Assembly (NCBI RefSeq): GCF_900312815.1
Contig: NZ_OMPE01000009.1
Span: 62,001 to 126,000, forward strand
DNA: 64,000 bases
Origin: Aquimarina sp. AU474
Lineage (GTDB): Bacteria; Bacteroidota; Bacteroidia; Flavobacteriales; Flavobacteriaceae
Direction of reading: 5' to 3'
The number at the start of each line of letters is the position of its first letter. Position 1 is the stretch's first letter. A program made the position numbers and the translations under genes. The notes beneath the pieces are model-generated. The model was not told the DNA's origin. It saw nothing but the letters and a program-made list of their open reading frames with translations, and made no database searches. Positions 45,888-54,838 of the stretch are shown piece by piece.

Positions 45888-46094
45888 CTTTTTGTTTCGA
45901 TATATAAAATATCCTACAAAAGCAATCAAAACATAGGGGATAATCATGAGGTAAACGATTCCATCATTAATACCTTTGGCCGTTTTTTGTCCTTCTTCAC
46001 TTTCTAAAACAGCTCTGCACATAGAACATTGAGCTTCTACCGAAACGGTAAACAACAGAAAAAGAATACACAAATAAACAATTTTCACTTTCAT
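45855..46094 (-). CDS. small Cys-rich membrane protein of the oxidase block
   Basis: 79 residues: signal or first helix (1-21), then QCSMCRAVLESEEGQKTAKG with a C-x-x-C, then one transmembrane helix (46-66) and a basic tail. It is the last gene of the oxidase assembly cluster. The CSMC motif suggests a metal or redox role outside the cytoplasm, as in copper delivery; this is inference. Confidence 0.65.
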   Translation of the reverse strand: MKVKIVYLCILFLLFTVSVEAQCSMCRAVLESEEGQKTAKGINDGIVYLMIIPYVLIAFVGYFIYRNKKKPIVSENQST

Positions 46095-46146
46095 CTGTAT
46101 TAATTTTATTTTCTACAATTACTGAAGCAATTAAGACGATACTCAG

Positions 46147-46689
46147 TTACGAATAATAAGGCGATATCATAATATAAACAATTACACCACTAATAGCCAC
46201 ATACAGCCAAATAGGAAATGTGATTTTGGCTATTTTTTTATGTTTATCAAAACGTTGTGCAAGGGCTCGCACATAGGTTACTAATACAAACGGAATAACA
46301 ACAACCGATAACACAATATGAGTTATTAAAATAAAATAATATACGTATTTAATAATCCCTTCACCCCCAAAACTTGTAGAATCACTTGTCATATGATATG
46401 CCACATACATTACTAAAAAGAGTATTGAACACAAAATAGCCGTTTTCATTAATCTTTCGTGCAACTTTATCTTTTTATTCATTACCGCCCATAATGCGGT
46501 TATCAATAAAACTGCCGTTAGTGCATTTACAGATGCATAAATTGGTGGTAAAAAAGAAAGGGGTTCTACATCAAATCCCATCCTTTTTAAATTAACTCCA
46601 AATAGCACAACAACTGCCAATGGAATAATAATAGATAAGATGATAATCCATTTGTTATACTTCTTTTCTATTTCTGATAGGCTATTCAT
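46147..46689 (-). CDS. DUF420 membrane protein
   Basis: 180 residues with four to five transmembrane helices. Histidines in KLHERLMKTAI, YVAYHMTSD and LITHIVLSVVVIPFVL are the DUF420 pattern, often found next to caa3-type oxidase genes and considered a possible assembly factor. It overlaps the SCO gene by 8 nt. Confidence 0.82.
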   Translation of the reverse strand: MNSLSEIEKKYNKWIIILSIIIPLAVVVLFGVNLKRMGFDVEPLSFLPPIYASVNALTAVLLITALWAVMNKKIKLHERLMKTAILCSILFLVMYVAYHMTSDSTSFGGEGIIKYVYYFILITHIVLSVVVIPFVLVTYVRALAQRFDKHKKIAKITFPIWLYVAISGVIVYIMISPYYS

Positions 46690-47416
46690 CCTTTTTCAAT
46701 AATTTTTTAATATCCTTTAATAATACCGTTATTTGTTCTTCCTCTCCGTTTTTATCTACCCTTTCTTCTACACCAATAGTACCTCTATAATAAATAATAG
46801 GGTTGCCAGAAGCATCATATCTTGACCTTATGTATCCTTCTTGATCAATTAAGGCAAAATAACCATTATGTTCAAAACCTCCAGGAACATCAGGGTTTTC
46901 GGCTGCATAGATATTAAACCCTGCATTAGCCAAATCATAAATATCTTCTCGGTCACCAGTTAAAAAATGCCAATCAGGATTAGTAACCTTATAATTTTCG
47001 GCATATTTCTTAAGCCTAGTGGGAGTATCAAACTTGGGGTTAATAGTAAATGAAGCCACCCCAAAATCTACATAATCCTTTAACTCATTTTGTAAATACA
47101 CCAAATTTCTATTCATCTTTGGGCAAATGGTAGGACAGCTAGTAAAGAAAAATTCTGCTATATATACTTTACCTCTATAATCATGATTAGTAATCAAAAT
47201 ACTGTCTTGATCTAAAAAAGCAAATTCCGGAACTTTTTTGGGCTCTCCATTAATTTTGATATAAGCAAGTTTTTCATTAGCAATAGGATTGCTAGCACTC
47301 ATTCGGTCATTTTTAACCACCGAAGTCCCTTTAACTCTGTTTACTATCTTGGGAACAAAAATAATCCCAAATAGTAAAATGATAAACGAAATACCAACGT
47401 ATGAATATTTTTTCAT
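46682..47416 (-). CDS. SCO1/SenC-family copper chaperone
   Basis: 244 residues with an N-terminal membrane anchor (5-22). The thioredoxin-like domain carries FTSCPTICPKM, giving Cys94 and Cys98, and His183 in GGFEHNGYF, the copper ligands. SCO proteins deliver copper to the CuA site of oxidase subunit II. It lies 5 nt downstream of a cysteine-less relative. Confidence 0.92.
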   Translation of the reverse strand: MKKYSYVGISFIILLFGIIFVPKIVNRVKGTSVVKNDRMSASNPIANEKLAYIKINGEPKKVPEFAFLDQDSILITNHDYRGKVYIAEFFFTSCPTICPKMNRNLVYLQNELKDYVDFGVASFTINPKFDTPTRLKKYAENYKVTNPDWHFLTGDREDIYDLANAGFNIYAAENPDVPGGFEHNGYFALIDQEGYIRSRYDASGNPIIYYRGTIGVEERVDKNGEEEQITVLLKDIKKLLKKDE

Positions 47417-47421
47417 GACTA

Positions 47422-48075
47422 CTATTTATCTTTACGGTCTGCTTTGTATTTTTTTAAGGCCAAACGATACTCGGCTAATATTACTTTGATATCATCAACC
47501 ATTACATTTGATAAATCCGCAACAGAACTAGCATCGTAACCATATACTTTTGGCTCATTTTCTTTTAAATTCTCATCCCTACCCCTTAAATTTCCATCTT
47601 TATCAATAATATAGACAAAGTTGGTTGCTAAATTAGCATCCAATCGGTGAGGTGTCTTAAGTGTAGCAAAAAGGCTTTTAATACTTTCTGGCGTACCAAA
47701 AACAAATTTCCATTGAGAGACATCAGTTATGTTATCCAACTCATCAAGGAGTTCTTTTACAGCCGTTTCACTTCCATAAGGCAATACCATTACGAATTGA
47801 AAATCTTGAAAGCCATGATTTTTTTTATAAATCTTCTGATTTAAATTGAAAGCGTTACCTTGTTTATTGTGTACATCTTTACCCAGAAATCCTAGTACGG
47901 TAATCTTATTTTTTAAAGTAATATTTTCTTTAGAAAGTTCTTCTAAATTTTCAACTCCTCCCACCTCATTATTCAATACTGGAAGTTTTGCAAAATTGTG
48001 TACTCCTGAAGCAAAAAATAAATACGCTACCAGAGGTAATACAAATAAAATACCTAAGACAAGAAACTTTTTCAT
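47422..48075 (-). CDS. membrane-anchored SCO-like protein lacking the copper-binding residues
   Basis: 217 residues with an N-terminal hydrophobic helix (4-22). The mature part follows the SCO/thioredoxin order (KITVLGFLGKDVHNKQGN, then FVMVLPYGSETAVKELL, then FVYIIDKDGNLRGRDE), but the whole protein contains no cysteine. It could be a structural partner of the SCO protein next door. Fold assignment is inference from pattern and context. Confidence 0.6.
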   Translation of the reverse strand: MKKFLVLGILFVLPLVAYLFFASGVHNFAKLPVLNNEVGGVENLEELSKENITLKNKITVLGFLGKDVHNKQGNAFNLNQKIYKKNHGFQDFQFVMVLPYGSETAVKELLDELDNITDVSQWKFVFGTPESIKSLFATLKTPHRLDANLATNFVYIIDKDGNLRGRDENLKENEPKVYGYDASSVADLSNVMVDDIKVILAEYRLALKKYKADRKDK

Positions 48076-48127
48076 TACCCGTATCTTTTTACTTTTTTAA
48101 ACATGAATAAATTGCGTACAAAAATAG

Positions 48128-48155
48128 AAAAAGACGGTTTAAAAACCGTCTTTTT
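48128..48155 (-). terminator. rho-independent terminator after oxidase subunit IV gene
   Basis: AAAAAGACGGTTT (48128-48140) and AAACCGTCTTTTT (48143-48155) are perfect complements, with U-runs on both sides, so it can act bidirectionally. It separates subunit IV from the SCO block. Confidence 0.82.
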
Positions 48156-48184
48156 ACAATGCTTTTAACTAAACATACAAAGGA

Positions 48185-48544
48185 TTAAAAGTCCCAGGCT
48201 TTATATCCTCCTTTAAACACTTCGTATATATAATCTCCTTCGGTAAGAAGGATAAATATCAAATAACAAATTAAGAAGATTGCCGTCCAAACTACAGATC
48301 TTCTTAATCCTTTAGTTTCACCTTCCATGTGCATGAATGCCCAGGTGATATAATATGCTTTCCAAATAGTAAGAATAATGAAAATCCAATTTAGTAATTT
48401 CATACTAATTACTGTCGTTTCTATCAAAAACGCAGGTTTTATAATACCCAAAATTACTTCTACTATTGTAATTACTGAAAGTAAAAAAAATACTTTCCAG
48501 ATTCTTCCTATGTTTGATTCGTGATGTGCTGTATCGTGTGCCAT
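48185..48544 (-). CDS. cytochrome c oxidase subunit IV family protein
   Basis: 119 residues with three transmembrane helices. It starts MAHDTAHHESNIGRIWKVFF and contains ITWAFMHMEGETKGLRRSV, the pattern of bacterial caa3/aa3 oxidase subunit IV. It lies 22 nt after the subunit III gene. Confidence 0.86.
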   Translation of the reverse strand: MAHDTAHHESNIGRIWKVFFLLSVITIVEVILGIIKPAFLIETTVISMKLLNWIFIILTIWKAYYITWAFMHMEGETKGLRRSVVWTAIFLICYLIFILLTEGDYIYEVFKGGYKAWDF

Positions 48545-48566
48545 GTTATCTAACTACTAATTTTTA

Positions 48567-49550
48567 TTAAACCAGGTAAAAGAATGTAAATACAAATACC
48601 CATACTAAATCGACAAAGTGCCAGTATAAACCAACCTTCTCTACCATCTCATAATTCTTTCTTCTTTCATAAGTACCAAGAATAACATTGATAAAGATGA
48701 TGATGTTAATTATCACTCCAGATAATACGTGAAAACCATGAAAACCTGTAATAAAAAAGAAGAAGTTAGCAAATAACGGAGTCCCATATTCATTATGGAT
48801 TAGGTTAGCACCTTCTACAACCCCTATAGCATCTGCTTTTAATCTTCTTAAAGATTCTTCTCTTGATAAAATCGTTTTCTCTCCTTTTTCGGTTAAAAGT
48901 TGAGTTCTAATCAATAAATCTTTATTCTTGGCAAAACCAGCTCTTATTTCTTCAACGGTATATGTAGGAAGCGCAGCTTCTTTATCAAACCAAATTCCGT
49001 TTTTTCTTTCGTGCTGTGTTCTATCTTTATGCGAATCTACAATAGCAATATCTTTTAATGCCACTCTATGACCGTCGGTATCCAAAAATTGTAAAATCTG
49101 CCCCCCTTTAGTCTCTACTGCACCGTACTCACCTTTAATAAAGTTTTTCCACTCCCATGCCTGTGATCCAACAAAAATCGCTCCTCCTATAATAGTAAGG
49201 AACATATATAAAATTACTTTTTTCTGTTTCATGTGGTGACCCGCATCAACTGCTAACACCATTGTAACCGAAGAAAAGATAAGTATAAACGTCATTAAAG
49301 CCACATAATACATTGGAGCATCAACTCCATGCAAAAATGGAAAGTGATTAAATACTTGATCTGCTATAGGCCATGAATCAATAAATTTAAATCTTGAAAA
49401 ACCATATGCGGCAAGAAAACCTGAAAATGTAAGTGCATCTGAAACGATAAAAAACCACATCATCATCTTACCGTAACTCACTTTGAGTGGCTCGTTCCCA
49501 CCCCCCCAGATCTTATCCTCTGTACCTGTTTTAGTAACAGCTGTTTCCAT
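48567..49550 (-). CDS. cytochrome c oxidase subunit III with a large hydrophilic insertion
   Basis: 327 residues. Helices and motifs are typical of subunit III (GKMMMWFFIVSDALTFSGFL; FFFFITGFHGFHVLSGV; YWHFVDLVWVFVFTFFYL). Between the helix ending in GSQAWEWKNF and the GFHGFHV helix there is a soluble stretch of roughly 100 residues (about 135-240), which explains the length over the usual 200 or so. The second subunit III gene lies upstream (49691) in the same block. Confidence 0.88.
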   Translation of the reverse strand: METAVTKTGTEDKIWGGGNEPLKVSYGKMMMWFFIVSDALTFSGFLAAYGFSRFKFIDSWPIADQVFNHFPFLHGVDAPMYYVALMTFILIFSSVTMVLAVDAGHHMKQKKVILYMFLTIIGGAIFVGSQAWEWKNFIKGEYGAVETKGGQILQFLDTDGHRVALKDIAIVDSHKDRTQHERKNGIWFDKEAALPTYTVEEIRAGFAKNKDLLIRTQLLTEKGEKTILSREESLRRLKADAIGVVEGANLIHNEYGTPLFANFFFFITGFHGFHVLSGVIINIIIFINVILGTYERRKNYEMVEKVGLYWHFVDLVWVFVFTFFYLV

Positions 49551-49690
49551 ATAAAGAATTTGGTATTGTTAAATTTTCCACAAAAATAATCAATTTTATC
49601 ATTTCACCTCCCCAAATCTATTTTTAATTAAATCAAATGTGATTCAATTTGCAAATACATTTTTATAGTACTGAATATACAGATTAAGGC

Positions 49691-50272
49691 TTATTTCACG
49701 AAATACAAAAACAAAAACAGATAAACCCACAGGAAATCAACAAAATGCCAATACATAGCACCGAGCTCAAGACCAAGTGTCTGACCTATTTTATATTTTT
49801 GTTTAAAATGATTATAAATTACTACTAAAAGAACTAAAAGTCCTCCTACAATATGCGCTAAGTGCGTTACCACAATGATAAACATAAAGGTAGAAATGAT
49901 ATTTGAAGTAGGGCCTGTAAAATGATACCCTTGATTAACAATATCATTAAAACCTTCAAACTGCAAGAAAACAAATAATACACCCAAAGCCAATGTCGTT
50001 AACAACAATGCCGTAGCCATACCTCTATTATTATTCTCTATTGCTTTCTTAACCAGATAAAATGTAACACTACTTGCCAATACAACTAATATACTATATA
50101 TAAAAGGTTGAGGAAAAACCAAATCGGTAGACCAATCCTTTCTAGTTTTACTAACCACATAAGCACTAGTAAGACCGGCGAACACCATTGCCATACTAAC
50201 CATAGCAAACCACATCATCGTCTTTTTCGATCTATCTATTTTCTCTTGTGTAGTTCCTTGTGTTAAATCCAT
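49691..50272 (-). CDS. cytochrome c oxidase subunit III (short form)
   Basis: 193 residues with five transmembrane helices: SKKTMMWFAMVSMAMVFAGL at the start and MYWHFVDFLWVYLFLFLYF at the end are the subunit III signature. It overlaps ctaB by 10 nt. It is one of two subunit III proteins in this block; they probably work together in one caa3-type complex. Confidence 0.88.
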   Translation of the reverse strand: MDLTQGTTQEKIDRSKKTMMWFAMVSMAMVFAGLTSAYVVSKTRKDWSTDLVFPQPFIYSILVVLASSVTFYLVKKAIENNNRGMATALLLTTLALGVLFVFLQFEGFNDIVNQGYHFTGPTSNIISTFMFIIVVTHLAHIVGGLLVLLVVIYNHFKQKYKIGQTLGLELGAMYWHFVDFLWVYLFLFLYFVK

Positions 50273-51174
50273 ACTCTAATAAATTTATCTGCAACATATA
50301 TAATCTGTAACAGTGTTATATACAAAACACTCATCAACATCAATTGTTTAGCCGCTTTGGCATCTCTAATTTTATATAATCGAATTGCAGATCTTAATAA
50401 AATCAGTCCTAAAATTAAAATAATAACCCCAGAAACGGGTGTGAGATATAATTTACCTGTCACACCAAATACTGGCACTACTGAAGTTACTACGGTCCAA
50501 AGTGTATAAATAATTACCTGTACGGCTGTACCTTGATCTCTTTTACCCGTCGGAAGCATAAAAAAGCCGCCTTTTTTATAATCCTCATACAAAAACCATC
50601 CAATCGCCCAAAAATGCGGGAATTGCCAAAAGAATTGCACCATAAACAAGGTGCCTGGTTCGATTCCAAAATCATTTGTAGCAGCCACCCAACCTAACAT
50701 AAAAGGAATAGCACCTGGTATAGCACCCACAAAAACAGATAGAGGTGTTTTTGTCTTTAAAGGAGTATATAAACTAACATAAATAAATATTGAAATTGCC
50801 CCAAACATTGCAGTTTGCGGATTGATAATATACAATACAATAATACCAGATATAGTAAAAACAGTTGCGATAGCAAGTGCTGTATTCACAGACATTCTCC
50901 CTGATGGGACCGGTCTGTTTTTGGTACGACTCATAAGCTTATCCAAATCTCTTTCGATGACTTGGTTAAATGCATTAGAAGCTCCTACCATAAAATACCC
51001 TCCTACTGCCAAAAGTAAAAGAGTACTCCAAGACACCGTTTCTACACCTAACAAATATCCCGCTACCGAAGAAAAAACAACACTTAACGCTAAGCGCATT
51101 TTTGTAATTTCTTTAAAATCCTGAACAACAGAAATTTTTGTAGTATCGACTTGGGTTATGCTCAAATCTTGCAC
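50263..51174 (-). CDS. ctaB: protoheme IX farnesyltransferase (heme O synthase)
   Basis: 303 residues with about eight or nine transmembrane helices. The UbiA-family prenyltransferase motif NQVIERDLDKLMSRTKNRP (Asp-rich site) and a second site in the loop YEDYKKGGFFMLP are present. It makes heme O from heme B and farnesyl diphosphate for the oxidase encoded downstream. It is first in the operon, with a good promoter at 51205-51235. Confidence 0.92.
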   Translation of the reverse strand: MQDLSITQVDTTKISVVQDFKEITKMRLALSVVFSSVAGYLLGVETVSWSTLLLLAVGGYFMVGASNAFNQVIERDLDKLMSRTKNRPVPSGRMSVNTALAIATVFTISGIIVLYIINPQTAMFGAISIFIYVSLYTPLKTKTPLSVFVGAIPGAIPFMLGWVAATNDFGIEPGTLFMVQFFWQFPHFWAIGWFLYEDYKKGGFFMLPTGKRDQGTAVQVIIYTLWTVVTSVVPVFGVTGKLYLTPVSGVIILILGLILLRSAIRLYKIRDAKAAKQLMLMSVLYITLLQIIYVADKFIRVWI

Positions 51175-51204
51175 GTTTTCTAAATAGCTTTTTTAAAAGT
51201 GGTG

Positions 51205-51235
51205 CAAAGATATATCTTAAAAGCTTTTTAGACAA
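51205..51235 (-). promoter_or_regulatory. promoter of the ctaB/oxidase operon
   Basis: On the minus strand TTG (plus 51233-51235) and TATCTTTG (plus 51205-51212) are 20 nt apart, an exact fit to the Bacteroidota consensus. The start codon follows at 51174. Confidence 0.7.
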
Positions 51236-51407
51236 CTTATAACTCTCTATAATTCACCTTTTAACACCTATCATCTTTCTAATTCGTTTTTAACGACCTT
51301 ACAAATAAGCAATTTCTAACAGAACAATTTGATTATCAAAAGAGTAATAGGTTGTAATTTTTGTATTTTCCTCGCGACAAAACGAATTAAAACACACAAT
51401 AACATTT

Positions 51408-52277
51408 ATGAAAAAATTATTTATCCTAGGATTATCCCTGATTTGGTTTACTTCTAGCGCACAACAAAAAGAGGTTACTATCACCATAGATCCTGTTTCT
51501 GAAAACATATATATGCTCACTGGTCAAGGGGGTAATATTGGTGTTTTTAAAAATGAAAAAGGATTATTTATTATAGATGACCAATTCGCAAGGTTATCCG
51601 AAAAAATTCTTACTGGACTTAAAACAATAAGCGACAACCCCGTAACTATGGTAATTAATACACATTATCACGGAGATCATACGGGAGGAAACGAAAATAT
51701 GACCAAACAAGGCGCCACAATCTTTGCTCAAAAAAATGTACGATCAAGAATGGAGAATGCACAAAAAGAAAAAGGGAGTGTTAACTCAAACACTTTGCCT
51801 GTAATTACCTTTGATGAAGGATTGCAATTATACTTTAAAGATGAAAACGTTAAAGCATATCATGTACATAATGCACATACTGATGGAGATGCGTTGATCT
51901 ATTTTGCAAACGGAAATGTCCTACACATGGGTGATACGTTTTTTAATGGTCGCTACCCGTATGTAGACTTAAACTCTGGCGGAAGTATCAAAGGATATAT
52001 CAAAGCCTCAGAAAAAGCATTACTTATCGCAAATGATGACACAAAAATCATCCCAGGTCACGGAGCGTTGGCAAGCAAAAAAGATTTACAAGGTTTCTTG
52101 ACAATGCTAAAAGAAGTTACAGCTAATGTTCAAAAGGAAATAGACGCAGGTTCATCTGAAGATGCAGTCGTTAAAAACAAAGCGCTAACTGCAAAATACG
52201 ATGCAAAAGATTTTGGAAGCGGTTTTATAAATCCAAAACGAATGCGAAAGACAATTTATTTAAGTCTTACCAAATAA
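51408..52277 (+). CDS. exported metallo-beta-lactamase-fold hydrolase
   Basis: 289 residues with a signal peptide (cleavage near SSAQ-QK). The zinc motif is complete: NTHYHGDHTGG (H-x-H-x-D-H), HNAHTDGD and GDTFFNGRYP, plus PGHGALA. The protein resembles SoxH/quinoprotein-relay MBL proteins more than true class B1 beta-lactamases; an effect on beta-lactams cannot be read from the sequence. Single gene with a terminator. Confidence 0.87.
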   Translation: MKKLFILGLSLIWFTSSAQQKEVTITIDPVSENIYMLTGQGGNIGVFKNEKGLFIIDDQFARLSEKILTGLKTISDNPVTMVINTHYHGDHTGGNENMTKQGATIFAQKNVRSRMENAQKEKGSVNSNTLPVITFDEGLQLYFKDENVKAYHVHNAHTDGDALIYFANGNVLHMGDTFFNGRYPYVDLNSGGSIKGYIKASEKALLIANDDTKIIPGHGALASKKDLQGFLTMLKEVTANVQKEIDAGSSEDAVVKNKALTAKYDAKDFGSGFINPKRMRKTIYLSLTK

Positions 52278-52300
52278 GATTAAATACGCTATAAAATTCA

Positions 52301-52338
52301 AAGAGCCTGTCAATACATTGACAGGCTCTTATTTTTTT
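52301..52338. terminator. bidirectional terminator between MBL and tonB genes
   Basis: AAGAGCCTGTCAAT (52301-52314) and ATTGACAGGCTCTT (52317-52330) are perfect complements, followed on the plus strand by ATTTTTTT. It can end both the MBL gene and the converging tonB gene. Confidence 0.85.
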
Positions 52339-53083
52339 AATCCTGTATTTTAAACACAATAGGCAATTGATATTTTACCTTTACAGGAACTCCTCTTTGC
52401 ATACCAGGAGTCATCTTTTTAGGAAACAAATCAATTACTCGCTTTGCTTCTTTTTCTAGTTTAGGGTGCGCTGCTCTCACTCTAATATTCTTAATCACCC
52501 CATCTACATCTACTTCAAATTGCGCATAGATTCTTTGCACGCCGGTTAATCCATATTTTTGCCCTAGTTCTGTGTTAAACTTTCTAGAAACAATTCTTTT
52601 AACCTTATCAGAAAAACATGCTGCTCTTTCTTTATTAGTTTCTAAAGTTTCGCATCCAGGAAAAACAGGCACCCATTCGATCTTGGTAAAAGGAACAGCC
52701 TCGACTGGCACATCCTCTGGAGCATCAATTATCTCACTAGGATCAATCGGGTAAGATTCGGTAGGCTGCACTGCTTTGAACTCCTCTTTAGCCTCATTAA
52801 TAGCCGCCTTATCATCGACAATTTCGAAATCATTTGGATTAACAACTGGTTTAGTTCGTTTTTCGGCAACTACCTTTTTCTTCGGCTCTTGATACTCAAT
52901 AAAATTACCATCCCATACATAAGATGGTTCATTATCAATGGTAATAGGAGGCACATGATTCGCTATAGGCTCAGCCGTATACACCTCAAACATAAAATAC
53001 GTAAATAATAGACTTGCAATAAGTCCAATCTGGAAGTTCACCAATGTACTTTTTCGTACATTAGCATCGTGCTTGTTACTCAT
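52337..53083 (-). CDS. TonB-family energy transducer (paralogue 2)
   Basis: 248 residues from ATG 53083 (an upstream in-frame ATG at 53128 is less likely). Soluble start SNKHDANVRKSTLVNFQIGL, transmembrane helix (about 18-36), a periplasmic linker rich in Pro and acidic residues, then the C-terminal TonB domain with VPVFPGCETLETNKERAACF, QKYGLTGVQRIYAQFEVD and GMQRGVPVKVKYQLPIVF. It is one of two adjacent TonB proteins, which energise TonB-dependent receptors. Confidence 0.87.
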   Translation of the reverse strand: MSNKHDANVRKSTLVNFQIGLIASLLFTYFMFEVYTAEPIANHVPPITIDNEPSYVWDGNFIEYQEPKKKVVAEKRTKPVVNPNDFEIVDDKAAINEAKEEFKAVQPTESYPIDPSEIIDAPEDVPVEAVPFTKIEWVPVFPGCETLETNKERAACFSDKVKRIVSRKFNTELGQKYGLTGVQRIYAQFEVDVDGVIKNIRVRAAHPKLEKEAKRVIDLFPKKMTPGMQRGVPVKVKYQLPIVFKIQD

Positions 53084-53131
53084 AATATTTTGTTTTAACG
53101 TTACAATTAAAACTGAATCAACAAGCATACC

Positions 53132-53170
53132 AAAAAAAGAATCCCGTCTACATTACTGTAACGGGATTCT
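53132..53170 (-). terminator. rho-independent terminator after tonB paralogue 1
   Basis: AGAATCCCGT (53138-53147) and ACGGGATTCT (53161-53170) form a 10-bp stem. On the minus strand a U-run (A-run 53132-53138) follows. It separates the two tonB genes. Confidence 0.83.
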
Positions 53171-53193
53171 GATATTTTAAAGTATATTTTTCC

Positions 53194-53919
53194 TTAGTCC
53201 TGAACCTGAAAAACAATTGGTAAAGAATACAGTACACCTACTGCTTTTCCTCTTTGTTTTCCTGGAGTCATCTTAGGAAGCAACTTAATTACTCTATTTG
53301 CTTCTTTTTCTAATCTAGGATGCGGTCCTCTAGCCTGCACACCTACAATATTTCCTCCTCTATCAATTTTAAATCTCACATAGATTCGGTTTACACCTGA
53401 TAATCCTAATTCACTACCAAGCTCTGTATTAAACTTACGGTTAACAAATTTCTTAACCTTATCACTCATACATTTTTTCTTTGCTGCATTTCCTCCGGCA
53501 TTTTCACAACCAGGGAAAATTGGCACATTTTCGATAACTGCAAATGGTACATCTGCAATCTCTTCTTCTTCTTCAACATCTTCTACTTCTTCAACCTCTA
53601 CGATTTCCTCTTCCTGATTTGTTTCAGTAGATTCGATAATAGTCTCTTCTACTTCTTCTTCATCCTCTACTACATCAATAATTTCTGGTGCAGGTGGAGG
53701 TGGAGGAGGTGGAGGAGGTGTATTCAAATTTTGAGTAATTGGCACATCTTCCTCTTCCAATTCATCAAGGTTTACTTGACCAATATCGATATTACTTCTA
53801 TCATACGTTTTCCACTCTATTCCTCGCCATGTTATAAACAACACTAGAATAAGACCAAGTTGAAGGAACAAGGTACTTCTTCGGCTTAAATCGGATTTAG
53901 GATTTTTCTTTGGTTCCAT
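53194..53919 (-). CDS. TonB-family energy transducer (paralogue 1)
   Basis: 241 residues. Cytoplasmic start RRSTLFLQLGLILVLFITW (transmembrane helix about 15-33), a run of nine prolines, an extended glutamate-rich linker (EEEVEETIIE, VEEVEDVEEEEE), then the TonB C-terminal domain VPIFPGCENAGGNAAKKKCM and LGLSGVNRIYVRFKID. The Pro-rich and acidic linker is longer and more charged than in the sister gene, which suggests a different reach or partner. Confidence 0.88.
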   Translation of the reverse strand: MEPKKNPKSDLSRRSTLFLQLGLILVLFITWRGIEWKTYDRSNIDIGQVNLDELEEEDVPITQNLNTPPPPPPPPPAPEIIDVVEDEEEVEETIIESTETNQEEEIVEVEEVEDVEEEEEIADVPFAVIENVPIFPGCENAGGNAAKKKCMSDKVKKFVNRKFNTELGSELGLSGVNRIYVRFKIDRGGNIVGVQARGPHPRLEKEANRVIKLLPKMTPGKQRGKAVGVLYSLPIVFQVQD

Positions 53920-54063
53920 AATTATATTACGTTATAGGATTGCTAAAATAGCTAATTTCTTTTGTAATTTCCAATTAAAGATTGAAATGTAAATCAAAAA
54001 ATAGGTTTTTTAACTTTTACACTACCTTTTATTGAAACAAAAACTTTTTTAAAAAGTGCCTAT

Positions 54064-54486
54064 TTAGGCTATTAGCGGCTTCTCCTTGTTAAATCTAATC
54101 AATTTATTTTCAAATACTTTCAATAAAATTACCGCAATAATTATACCGCTTGTATTTGCCAACACATCATACCAATCAGAACTTCGATAATTAGTTAGTG
54201 TTGCTTGCAATAATTCCATAAGCCCCCCGTAAAAGAAACATATAACCGAAGCTTTAACCACACTTTGGGTAAAATTCTCACTTCTTCTTTCTGAAAAAAA
54301 GAAAAACAAAAACCAAACTACAGTAAAAATAAAATAAGCAATAAAGTGACCTATCTTATCACTTCCTTTTACTTCGACATCTACAGGCACAACAAATTTT
54401 GCTAAAGATGCCCAGGTTATGACTATGGTGTATAAAACAACTTGTGCTACAAGGTATTTATGCGCCAATAATTTCTTTATACCCAT
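54064..54486 (-). CDS. VanZ-like membrane protein
   Basis: 140 residues from ATG 54486 (another in-frame ATG at 54504 adds 6 residues). Four transmembrane helices. The pattern [35 protein letters not shown] and [23 protein letters not shown] is the VanZ-like family. It overlaps the 3' end of gcvH by 29 nt (47 nt if the earlier start is used). Function unknown in this phylum. Confidence 0.82.
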   Translation of the reverse strand: MGIKKLLAHKYLVAQVVLYTIVITWASLAKFVVPVDVEVKGSDKIGHFIAYFIFTVVWFLFFFFSERRSENFTQSVVKASVICFFYGGLMELLQATLTNYRSSDWYDVLANTSGIIIAVILLKVFENKLIRFNKEKPLIA

Positions 54487-54838
54487 CTGCAGATAATAAG
54501 TCATCGATTTGAGAAGTATCAGACATTTTGATTTTCACCATCCATCCTTCTCCATAAGGATCATTATTTACCAATTCTGGATCACTTTCTAATCCCTCAT
54601 TAAATTCAACTATCTCTCCCGAAAGTGGTAAAAACAAATCTGAAACTGTCTTTACAGCCTCAACTGTACCAAAAACCTCTTCACGGTCAAGTTCTTCGTC
54701 TAACGTTTCTACCTCAACATAAACGATATCTCCTAATTCGCCTTGTGCGAAATCTGTAATGCCTACTATAGCAATATCACCATCAATTTTGATCCACTCG
54801 TGATCTTTGGTATATTTTAATTCTGAAGGAATATTCAT
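54458..54838 (-). CDS. gcvH: glycine cleavage system H protein
   Basis: 126 residues, the usual length. It starts [20 protein letters not shown]. Lys63 in [13 protein letters not shown] is the lipoylation site, and [16 protein letters not shown] ends the domain. It shuttles the aminomethyl group between the P and T proteins. It overlaps the VanZ-like gene, and sprA lies upstream, a common flavobacterial order. Confidence 0.95.
   Translation of the reverse strand: MNIPSELKYTKDHEWIKIDGDIAIVGITDFAQGELGDIVYVEVETLDEELDREEVFGTVEAVKTVSDLFLPLSGEIVEFNEGLESDPELVNNDPYGEGWMVKIKMSDTSQIDDLLSADGYKEIIGA

Noticed and set aside
49499..49506. Run of C as a possible frameshift site
   Set aside because: The frame of subunit III continues normally through it, encoding WGGGN near the N terminus; no displaced second frame is seen.
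51408..52277. Calling the MBL-fold protein a beta-lactamase resistance gene
   Set aside because: The zinc motif is shared by many MBL hydrolases, and the remaining sequence looks like SoxH/quinoprotein-relay members, so a resistance call is not supported.
53084..53128. In-frame start adding 15 residues to the second TonB protein
   Set aside because: The extension lacks any family similarity; the ATG at 53083 matches the usual soluble start before the membrane helix.
53694..53720. GGA/GGT-rich repeat as a variable-number tandem repeat
   Set aside because: It encodes the proline run of TonB paralogue 1, a normal feature of these linkers, and is too short to claim phase variation.
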